Below are positions 6,097-11,188 of a stretch of 11,188 nt of DNA, one piece after another. Each line of letters begins with the position of its first letter. Position 1 is the first letter of the stretch. Origin of the DNA: an uncultured Acetobacteraceae bacterium (lineage in GTDB: Bacteria > Pseudomonadota > Alphaproteobacteria > Acetobacterales > Acetobacteraceae); contig CALGVL010000381.1 in NCBI GenBank assembly GCA_937930165.1, positions 1-11,188 on the forward strand, written 5' to 3'. The notes beneath the pieces are model-generated. The model saw only the letters and a list, made by a program, of their open reading frames with translations. It made no database searches and was not told the origin of the DNA. The translations under genes were made by a program, and so were the position numbers.

Positions 6097-6786
6097 ATGA
6101 GCCGCATCCTGTACGACCTGGCCGGCGCCGATCCGGCCCGCCGCTTCAGTCCCTTCTGCTGGCGCATCCGCATGGCCCTGGCGCATAAGGGGCTGGAGGT
6201 GGAGACCATCCCCTGGCGCTTCACGGAGAAGGAGAAGCTCGGCTTCTCCGGCCAGGGCCAGGTGCCGGTGCTGGTGGATAACGGGCGGGTGGTTTCCGAT
6301 TCCTGGGCCATCGCCTGCTGGCTGGAGGAGAATTACCCGGAGCGCCCTGCCCTGTTCGGCGGCAGCCGCGGAGCGGTGCGGTTCATCAACAGCTGGGTGG
6401 ATTCGGTGCTGCATCCGGGCATCGCACGGCTGGTGCTGACGGACATTCTGGCCTGCCTCGGCCCCGCCGATCAGGCCTATTTCCGCGAAAGCCGGGAGAA
6501 GCGCTTCGGCATGACGCTGGAGGAGGTGGTGGCCGACCGCGACAGCCGGGTGACCGGCTTCCGCCGGGACCTGCAGCCGCTGCGCATCACCCTGAGGAAC
6601 CAGCCCTGGCTGGGCGGGGAGGCGCCGGACTACGGCGACTACATCGTCTTCGGCGCCTTCCAGTGGGCGCGCGTCTGCAGCCCCTTCCGGCTGCTGGAGG
6701 CGGACGACCCGGTGGCGGAGTGGCGCGGCAGGATGCTGGACCTTTTCGGCGGGCTTGCGCGCAACACACCCGGCTATCCACTCTGA
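6097..6786 (+). CDS. Glutathione S-transferase family protein, LigE/beta-etherase-like
   Basis: Cytosolic GST-fold protein expected to use glutathione, 229 residues from ATG 6097. That start has AAGGAG at 6085-6090 with a 6-nt spacer; ATG 6082 in frame upstream is less well placed. The N-terminal thioredoxin-like domain (to about residue 85) shows RRFSPFCWRIRMALAHKGLEV, the cis-proline strand GQVPVLVD (54-61) and the glutathione-contacting SDSWAIA (67-73). The C-terminal helical domain has YFRESREKRFG, PWLGGEAPDYGDY and DDPVAEWRGRMLDLFGGLAR, which resemble the lignin beta-aryl-ether cleaving LigE/LigP group as I remember it. Sphingomonad LigE cleaves lignin-type ethers, but most relatives have no assigned substrate, so etherase activity is only a suggestion. 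It is divergent from pqqA and may be co-transcribed with the lipoprotein gene 80 bp downstream. Confidence 0.85.
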   Translation: MSRILYDLAGADPARRFSPFCWRIRMALAHKGLEVETIPWRFTEKEKLGFSGQGQVPVLVDNGRVVSDSWAIACWLEENYPERPALFGGSRGAVRFINSWVDSVLHPGIARLVLTDILACLGPADQAYFRESREKRFGMTLEEVVADRDSRVTGFRRDLQPLRITLRNQPWLGGEAPDYGDYIVFGAFQWARVCSPFRLLEADDPVAEWRGRMLDLFGGLARNTPGYPL

Positions 6787-6866
6787 TGCCTCAGCCGGGA
6801 GGAGTTCGGATCATCGAACGAACGTTATGGTTGCGGTCTGTTATCGGCCGCGTCATCCTACGGTGT

Positions 6867-7223
6867 ATGCGAATCTTTTCCCTGCTGCGCGCTTCGCGCA
6901 TGGCGCTGCCGCTGCTGGCGTTCCTGATGATCGGGGCCTGCACGCAATACCAGCGCATCCCCCCCAACACGCCGGAGGGGCGCGCCTGCGTCGCCCAGTG
7001 CGGCATGATGCGGTCACAATGTGTGTCCCAGCAGAATTATCAGCTTCAGCAATGCAACATGATGCGGAGCGCGGCGCTGGCCAGCTATAATCGCTGCCGG
7101 GCTTCCGGTGGGGGCAGTCACTGCGTGATGCCGCCGATCTGCACCGGCGGGGCCTATCAGTGTGACCGCCCCTATGACGACTGCTTCGTCGCCTGCGGCG
7201 GGCAGATCGTACCCATCAACTAG
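6867..7223 (+). CDS. Small cysteine-rich lipoprotein, unknown function
   Basis: 118 residues from ATG 6867. The N-terminus reads as a lipoprotein signal: basic MRIFSLLRASR, hydrophobic MALPLLAFLMIGA, then Cys25 in the lipobox IGAC. The mature part carries ten further cysteines (41, 45, 52, 63, 77, 86, 92, 99, 106, 110), an even number fitting disulfides in the periplasm, with CxxxC at 41-45 and 106-110. A short internal repeat is visible: QCGMMRS (44-50) and QCNMMRS (62-68). No clear ribosome binding site precedes 6867; ATG 6900 would also leave a usable signal peptide. I do not recognise the family. The next gene encodes a thioredoxin-fold oxidoreductase and the previous one a GST, so a thiol/redox theme is possible, but a CPWC oxidoreductase without a signal peptide would not meet this protein in the periplasm. 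Confidence 0.75.
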   Translation: MRIFSLLRASRMALPLLAFLMIGACTQYQRIPPNTPEGRACVAQCGMMRSQCVSQQNYQLQQCNMMRSAALASYNRCRASGGGSHCVMPPICTGGAYQCDRPYDDCFVACGGQIVPIN

Positions 7224-7456
7224 GCAGGGAGGCAGGCCGGCAGCGCCCGCCCCCGGCGAATCGGGCAAGGAGGGCAAGCATGGACCACCGCGTTCCCGAG
7301 GGCGCTGCCTGCGGACAGGATGGCTGCGAGTTGCCGATAACCGATGCAGCGGTGCTGCCGCTCCAGACGGTGCCGGCCCGTATCGACGTCATCTCCGATG
7401 CGATCTGCCCCTGGTGCTGGATCGGCAAGCGCAACCTGGCAGGCGCCCTGGCGCAG

Positions 7457-7460
7457 CTAG
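7457..7460. repeat. Target-site duplication CTAG, left copy
   Basis: CTAG directly abuts the left terminal repeat and recurs at 8306-8309 beside the right one. CTAG is palindromic, so a shorter TA duplication with 1-bp longer IS ends reads equally well; both are seen in IS427-like elements. Confidence 0.8.
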
Positions 7461-7479
7461 GCTCAGGACTCACTAATTG
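7461..7479 (+). repeat. Left terminal inverted repeat of the IS
   Basis: 19 bp, matching the right end at 17 positions. The transposase TAG stop (7475-7473) and the stop codon truncating the host gene both lie within or at the edge of this repeat. Confidence 0.9.
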
Positions 7480-8236
7480 AGCCAGAAGGTGACGGCGGCG
7501 GCGAGGGTGATGGCGGAGAAGAAGGTGTGTGCGCATCGGTCGTAGCGCATGGCGATGCGGCGCCAGTCCTTGAGCCTGCCGAACATGATCTCGATGCGGT
7601 GGCGCTGGCGGTAGAGCAGGGCGTCGTGTGGGATGGGCTGCTTGCGGCTGCGCGTTGAGGGAATGCAGGGCGTGATGCCGCGGGCGGCCAGGGCCTCGCG
7701 GAAGCGGGCGCTGTCGTAGCCGCGGTCGGCGATGAGTTCCCTTGCCCCAGAAGGGAGCCGGGGCAGCAAGAGAGCGGCGCCACGATGGTCGCTGGCCTGG
7801 CCCTCGGTGAGGAGAAGCACGACGGGGCGGCCCTGGCCGTCGCAAACGGCATGGAGCTTGGAGTTCAGGCCGCCCTTGGTGCGGCCGATGCAGCGGGGAA
7901 AAGCCCCTTTTGGAGGAGACTGGCGGCGGTGCGATGCGCCTTGAGGTGGGTGCTGTCGATCATCAGCCGCCCGGGCGGACCGCCTTCGGCGGCAAGGGCG
8001 GCGAAGATCCGGTCGAACACGCCCATGCGGCTCCACCGGACGAAGCGGTTGTAGAGGGTCTTGTACGGGCCGTAGGCGGCAGGCGCGTCGCGCCACTGCA
8101 GGCCGTGACGGATGACGTAGATGATGCCGCTGAGCACTCGTCGGTCGTCCACTCGGGGGATGCCATGCGAGAGCGGGAAGTGGGGCGACAGGCGCCGCAT
8201 CTGGGCGGCCGAGAGCAGGAACGGCGGTCTGGGCAT
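7473..8236 (-). CDS. IS5-family DDE transposase, two frames joined by -1 frameshift
   Basis: The first frame starts at ATG 8236 (GGAGG at 8248-8244, spacer 7) and alone gives 123 residues ending at 7865. It has the N-terminal IS5/IS4 domain (RRLSPHFPLSHGIPRVDDRRV, YKTLYNRFVRWSRMGVF) and the first catalytic Asp in LMIDSTHLKAHRTA (D94). A -1 shift at 7910-7895 joins it to a second frame ending at 7473, giving a 254-residue fusion. That frame carries GRTKGGLNSKLHAVCDGQGRP, the second Asp in ELIADRGYDS (D171) and the Glu in HRIEIMFGRLKDW (E216), completing a DDE triad with the R/E/F/LK spacing of the family. The full triad exists only after the frameshift, so the fusion is the likely active enzyme. 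No internal stop or deletion is visible. Confidence 0.9.
7895..7910 (-). other. Programmed -1 frameshift site: two tandem slippery heptamers
   Basis: On the minus strand AAAGGGG (7910-7904) and TTTCCCC (7901-7895) each fit X-XXY-YYZ in the orfA frame (A-AAG-GGG and T-TTC-CCC), two bases apart. Slipping back one base at either enters the frame encoding the rest of the DDE transposase. Confidence 0.75.
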
Positions 8237-8286
8237 GGCGGCACCTCCACCACACCCAGAATCACACCCCGCCGCGTCGCTCCAAG

Positions 8287-8305
8287 CAATTAATGGGTCC
8301 TGAGC
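8287..8305 (-). repeat. Right terminal inverted repeat of the IS
   Basis: 19-bp inverted match to 7461-7479 (two mismatches), about 50 bp upstream of the transposase start. Confidence 0.9.
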
Positions 8306-8309
8306 CTAG
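8306..8309. repeat. Target-site duplication CTAG, right copy
   Basis: Direct repeat of 7457-7460 at the outer edge of the right terminal repeat. From here the oxidoreductase frame resumes in phase. Confidence 0.8.
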
Positions 8310-8902
8310 CCGAGGAGGGGGAGCGTTTCGAGATCCACTGGCGCCCTTTCCAACTCAATCCCGACATGCCGCGCGAAGGGGTGGAGCGCGATGCCTATCG
8401 CGCCGCCAAATTCGGCAGCCTGGAACGCTCACGAGAGCTGGATGCGCAGGTCGCCGCGGCCGGTGCCGCCATAGGCCTGGAATTCCGGCATGACCGCATG
8501 CGGCGCACGCCCAATACCCTGGACGCGCACCGCCTGATCCGCCTGGCCGGCGAGAGCGGCGCCCCCCTGCAGGACCGGATCGTGGAGGCGCTGTTCCACG
8601 CCTATTTCCGCGATGGCCGAGACATCGGCAGCCGCACGGTCCTGGCCGAGATCGCTGCCGAGGTCGGGATGGACGGGGCGGCGGTCGCCGGCTTCCTGGA
8701 CAGCACCGCCGGGGAAGCGGAGGTGCGGCAGGAGGATCTTGGCTTCCGCCGTGCCGGCCTGTCCGGCGTACCGAGCTTCGCGCTGGAGGGCCATCTGCTC
8801 TTCTCCGGCGCCATGCCCGCCGAGCACATGGCCATGGCTTTCCGCCGCGCGCTCTCCATTCTGCGGGAACGGAGAAAAGGGCGCGACCGGCCCGCTCAGT
8901 AG
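8306..8902 (+). pseudogene. FrnE-type DsbA-family oxidoreductase, 3' fragment after IS element
   Basis: Continuation of the gene begun at 7280. Joining 7280-7460 directly to 8310 gives GALAQL-AEEGERFEIHWRPFQL without loss or shift, a 257-residue protein. This part holds EIHWRPFQLNPDMPREG, the helical insertion, RTPNTLDAHRLIRLA, and GLSGVPSFALEGHLLFSGA with the cis-proline loop (VPSF) that closes a thioredoxin active site. An ATG at 8366 could start a 178-residue product, but that would lack the CPWC strand and helix. The 3' end overlaps the opposite-strand dehydrogenase stop by seven bases. Related proteins act as disulfide/protein-folding oxidoreductases or glutathione-dependent isomerases; which applied here is unknown. 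Confidence 0.85.
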
Positions 8903-9636
8903 GTTGCGCGCCCGCCGGAGACGTCAAAGACACCACCGGTCGAGAAGCTGCAATCCTCCGTCGCCAGCCAGCAGGCTAGGGCGGCGATCTCCTGCACTTC
9001 GGCGAAGCGCCCGGCCGGAATCTTGCTGAGCATGTAGGCGATCTGTTGCTCGGTCATCTGCTTGAAAATGTCGGTGGCGGCGGCGGCCGGGGTGACGCAA
9101 TTCACCCGCACATTCGTGGTCGCCAGTTCCTTGCCGAGCGACTTGGTAAAGCCGATCACCCCGGCCTTGGCAGCGGAATAGGCGGCGGCATTCGGATTGC
9201 CCTCCTTCCCGGCAATGGAGGCGATGTTGACGATCCGCCCGTAATTCCGCGCCCGCATGCCCGGCACCACCGCCCGGCAGCAGAGGAAGACGCCGGTGAG
9301 GTCGATCTCGATCACCTTGCGCCAAGCATCGATGGGGTAGTCCTCCACCAGCGCATTCGGGCCAGTGATGCCGGCATTGGCGAAGAGGATGTCCACCGGG
9401 CCGAGCGCCGACTCGGTCGCCCGCAGTGCCGCGGCGATCGCGTCGTGATCCGTGACATCGACCTGCACGGAGAAGCCGCCCAGGCGATCCGCGGTCTTTC
9501 GCGCTTCCGGCAGGTCCACATCCCAGATCGCCACCTTCGCACCGCTCGCCGCGCTGCGCTCGGCGATCGCCAGGCCGATGCCGCGGGCGCCGCCGGTCAC
9601 CACCGCCACGCGCCCCTGCAGGTCAAGACGGTTCAT
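8896..9636 (-). CDS. Short-chain dehydrogenase/reductase (classical, FabG-like)
   Basis: NAD(P)-dependent oxidoreductase of 246 residues, the usual classical SDR size. Motifs: TGGARGIG cofactor loop (14-21), Asp39 at the end of strand 2 (AIWDVD), which favours NAD(H) over NADP(H), FANAG (85-89), Ser140 in NIASIAGKEG, and YSAAK with Tyr153 and Lys157. The position usually held by the catalytic-tetrad Asn (NLTGVF) is Asp112 (DLTGVF). ATG 9636 has GGAGG at 9647-9643 with a 6-nt spacer. FabG-like reductases and sugar or polyol dehydrogenases share this pattern, so the substrate is open. It lies 53 bp after acpS on the same strand, possibly in its transcript, although no fatty-acid genes are present to support an ACP substrate. 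Confidence 0.9.
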   Translation of the reverse strand: MNRLDLQGRVAVVTGGARGIGLAIAERSAASGAKVAIWDVDLPEARKTADRLGGFSVQVDVTDHDAIAAALRATESALGPVDILFANAGITGPNALVEDYPIDAWRKVIEIDLTGVFLCCRAVVPGMRARNYGRIVNIASIAGKEGNPNAAAYSAAKAGVIGFTKSLGKELATTNVRVNCVTPAAAATDIFKQMTEQQIAYMLSKIPAGRFAEVQEIAALACWLATEDCSFSTGGVFDVSGGRATY

Positions 9637-9689
9637 GCGCCTCCTCCCCTTCGCTTCTGCGGAAGATTAAGGCCGGCGCGGCCCCGCCG

Positions 9690-10100
9690 CTATCCCGGCA
9701 GCGGCACGGCGGAGATGATGACCACCGCGCTGGCATAGGGGTATTCGTCCGTCATGGTCAGCGACACCTGCGCCACATGGCCGGGCGGCGTGATCGCGGC
9801 CAAGCGCGCCGCGGCGCCGCCTGTCATCTGCATGGTCGGTTGCCCGGAGCGCAGGTTCACCACGCCGAGGTCGCGGAAGAACACGCCGGCGCGGAAGCCG
9901 GTGCCGAGCGCCTTGGCCGCCGCCTCCTTGGCCGCGAAGCGCTTGGCATAGGTGGAGGCGCGAATCCGCTCCGTCCGCCGCTCCGCCTTCGCCCTTTCGA
10001 CGGGGGTGAAGACGCGCTCCAGGAAGCGTTCGCCGTGACGTTCGAGGGTCTGCTCGATGCGGCGGATGTCAACCACGTCGTTGCCGATGCCGAGAATCAC
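9690..10100 (-). CDS. acpS: Holo-[acyl-carrier-protein] synthase AcpS
   Basis: Transfers the 4'-phosphopantetheine arm of CoA to apo-ACP, needed for fatty-acid synthesis. 136 residues, typical of AcpS-type transferases. Signatures are ILGIGNDVVDI with the Mg-binding Asp8, FTPVERAKAE, and RFAAKEAAAKALGTG with Glu59 in the FxxKEAxxKA motif. The C-terminal strand reads AQVSLTMTDEYPYASAVVI, with TMTDE in place of the commoner SHT/SHS. The start is GTG (10100), reading VILGIGND; there is no better start and only a G-rich, weak ribosome binding site. It follows rel by 22 bp, so an operon is likely, as found in many alphaproteobacteria where rel/rsh and acpS lie close together. Confidence 0.93.
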   Translation of the reverse strand: MILGIGNDVVDIRRIEQTLERHGERFLERVFTPVERAKAERRTERIRASTYAKRFAAKEAAAKALGTGFRAGVFFRDLGVVNLRSGQPTMQMTGGAAARLAAITPPGHVAQVSLTMTDEYPYASAVVIISAVPLPG

Positions 10101-10122
10101 AGGACTGCCCCCAAAGCCTGGC

Positions 10123-11188
10123 TCAACCGCGCGCCCGCTCGACCCGTAGATTCTCGGCCGGAGCGCGCAGGGTGGCCATGATGCGTTCGAGGTGCCGGAG
10201 GTCCTTTACCTCCACGTCCAGCGCCACCTCGCAGGCATCCGCATCGCGGTGCAGCACGCGCAGGCTGGTCACCACGCCCTCCTGCTGCGCCACGGTATCA
10301 GTGAGGAAGGCCAGGGCGGAGGGCCGGTTGCGCGTCTCGACGATGATGCGGCCAATGCGGCCGCCGGAGGCGGTCTCGTCCCAGTCTATGTCCAGGAAGC
10401 GCTCCGGCGTCTGGGCGAAATTCTCCAGGGTGTGGCAATCGGCGGCGTGGATCGTGACCCCCTTGCCGGTGGTGACGATGCCGATGATCCGCTCGCCCGG
10501 TAGCGGGTGGCAGCAGCCGGCGAAATGGTAGGGCATGCCGCTGACCAGGCCGGTTACCGGCAGGCCGGCGGACCGCTCCCCCTTGCCCAGCAGCGGCCCC
10601 GCGCCGAGGCGCCCGCGCGGACGCGCCAGCGGGATGGGCGTGGTGGCGCGTGGCGGGCTGCGCAGTTCGGGCACCGCCGCATGCACCACCTCGCGCGGCG
10701 AGAGCGATCCTGCGCCGACAGCGGTGTAGAGTTCATCCAGCCCCGGCTGCTTCAGTGCCTTCAGCGCGCCTTCCAGCAGCTTCTCGGAGAAGTCCAGGCC
10801 CTCCTGGCGGAAGGCCTTGGCGATGGCGGCCCGGCCGCTTTCCTGGTGCTCCTGCCGCTGCCGGGCGTGCATGAAGCGGCGGATGCGGGCGCGCGCCTTG
10901 CCGGTGACGACGAAGCGCTCCCAGGCGGGATTCGGCGTGCCGCCGCGGGCGGTGATGATCTCGACCTGGTCGCCATTCTCCAGCGCGTGCCGCAGCGGCA
11001 CGATCTTGCCGTTGACCTTGGCACCGACGCAGGTGTCGCCGACCTGACTGTGGACCTCATAGGCGAAGTCCACTGGCGTCGCGCCGCGCGGCAGCTCGAT
11101 CAGGTCGCCCTTGGGAGTGAAGCAGAAGACCAGGTCGCGGTGCAGCTCGAGCTTGGTGTGGTCGAGGAAGTCCTGCGGACCCTCGGCA
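10123..11188 (-). CDS. RelA/SpoT-family (p)ppGpp synthetase/hydrolase, C-terminal part
   Basis: Stringent-response enzyme, partial: the frame runs off the window end, so the HD hydrolase and synthetase domains are outside. About 354 residues are visible. In order there are the TGS domain (VFCFTPKGDLIELPRG, FAYEVHSQVGDTCVGAKVNG, AWERFVVTGKARARIRR), a helical region, the zinc-finger/RIS segment (MPYHFAGCCHPLPGERI and VTIHAADC), and a C-terminal ACT domain (RIGRIIVETRNRPSALAFL, LRVLHRDADACEVALDVEV). This layout belongs to long Rel/SpoT/Rsh proteins; the single copy in alphaproteobacteria is usually bifunctional. Whether hydrolase activity is intact cannot be judged here. It is followed by acpS 22 bp downstream. 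Confidence 0.93.
   Translation of the reverse strand, partial: AEGPQDFLDHTKLELHRDLVFCFTPKGDLIELPRGATPVDFAYEVHSQVGDTCVGAKVNGKIVPLRHALENGDQVEIITARGGTPNPAWERFVVTGKARARIRRFMHARQRQEHQESGRAAIAKAFRQEGLDFSEKLLEGALKALKQPGLDELYTAVGAGSLSPREVVHAAVPELRSPPRATTPIPLARPRGRLGAGPLLGKGERSAGLPVTGLVSGMPYHFAGCCHPLPGERIIGIVTTGKGVTIHAADCHTLENFAQTPERFLDIDWDETASGGRIGRIIVETRNRPSALAFLTDTVAQQEGVVTSLRVLHRDADACEVALDVEVKDLRHLERIMATLRAPAENLRVERARG

Larger units (their letters stand above)
7280..7480 (+). pseudogene. FrnE-type DsbA-family oxidoreductase, 5' fragment cut by IS element
   Basis: N-terminal part of a thioredoxin-fold protein related to DsbA, FrnE and 2-hydroxychromene-2-carboxylate isomerase. ATG 7280 has AAGGAGGG at 7267-7274 with a 5-nt spacer. 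Residues 1-60 belong to the original gene; reading then enters the IS and stops after six foreign residues (GSGLTN) at a TGA inside the left terminal repeat. Visible are VISDAICPWCWIGKRNL with the CPWC redox pair (Cys43, Cys46). A roughly 33-residue leader holding CGQDGC precedes the usual domain start. No signal peptide is seen, so the protein would be cytoplasmic. Insertion fell after Leu60, between the catalytic motif and the rest of the fold, so this fragment should be non-functional. Confidence 0.85.
7461..8305 (-). mobile_element. IS5-family (IS427-like) insertion sequence, 845 bp, complete
   Basis: Bounded by terminal inverted repeats GCTCAGGACTCACTAATTG (7461-7479) and, reversed, GCTCAGGACCCATTAATTG (8305-8287), 17 of 19 identical, and flanked by CTAG duplications. 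It encodes one DDE transposase on the minus strand in two frames. Size, end sequences, CTAG target and frameshifted transposase fit the IS5 family, IS427 group. Matching ends and an intact transposase suggest recent arrival. It interrupts a DsbA/FrnE-type gene in opposite orientation; deleting it plus one CTAG restores that gene. Confidence 0.93.

Noticed and set aside
7473..8255. 260-codon single-frame reading of the transposase from 8255
   Set aside because: Its N-terminal third is an arginine/proline-rich shadow of orfA; transposase homology begins only after the slippery site.
1..11188. CRISPR arrays, tRNA and rRNA genes
   Set aside because: No regularly spaced repeats, tRNA-like cloverleaf or rRNA-like segments were noticed on either strand.

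Overview
The window is about 11.2 kb of very GC-rich DNA with short intergenic gaps, frequent stop/start overlaps and GGAGG-type ribosome binding sites. Protein content (PQQ biosynthesis genes in the order A-B-C-D-E, a Rel/SpoT-AcpS pair, an IS5/IS427-like insertion sequence) suggests an alphaproteobacterium, most likely an Acetobacteraceae/Roseomonas-type organism. That placement is inferred from protein style and gene order; no database was searched.

Region 1 (1-2998, plus strand) is the tail of an aromatic acyl-CoA catabolic operon. It holds an acyl-CoA dehydrogenase cut by the window edge, an aryl-CoA ligase of the benzoate/2-aminobenzoate type, and a Rid-family protein whose probable TTG start overlaps the ligase stop. 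It ends at a strong GC hairpin, followed on the opposite strand by a small membrane-protein gene.

Region 2 (3397-5929, minus strand) is a pqqABCDE operon. pqqA, pqqB, pqqC and pqqD look complete and B-C-D-E are linked by stop/start overlaps. pqqE is gutted: it keeps the start, part of the radical-SAM cysteine motif (one cysteine replaced by arginine) and the C-terminal SPASM tail, but about 230 central residues are missing. Without another pqqE, this locus should not make PQQ.

Region 3 (6097-8902, plus strand) holds a LigE-like glutathione S-transferase divergent from pqqA, a small cysteine-rich lipoprotein, and a FrnE-type DsbA-family oxidoreductase gene split by an 845-bp IS5/IS427-like element. 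The element duplicated a CTAG target; removing it and one CTAG copy restores one uninterrupted reading frame. Its transposase is in two frames joined by two adjacent -1 slippery heptamers.

Region 4 (8896-11188, minus strand) is rel (C-terminal half: TGS, zinc-finger and ACT regions), acpS, and a short-chain dehydrogenase whose 3' end overlaps the oxidoreductase gene by a few bases. The clearest second-look items are the broken pqqE and the scarless IS interruption.
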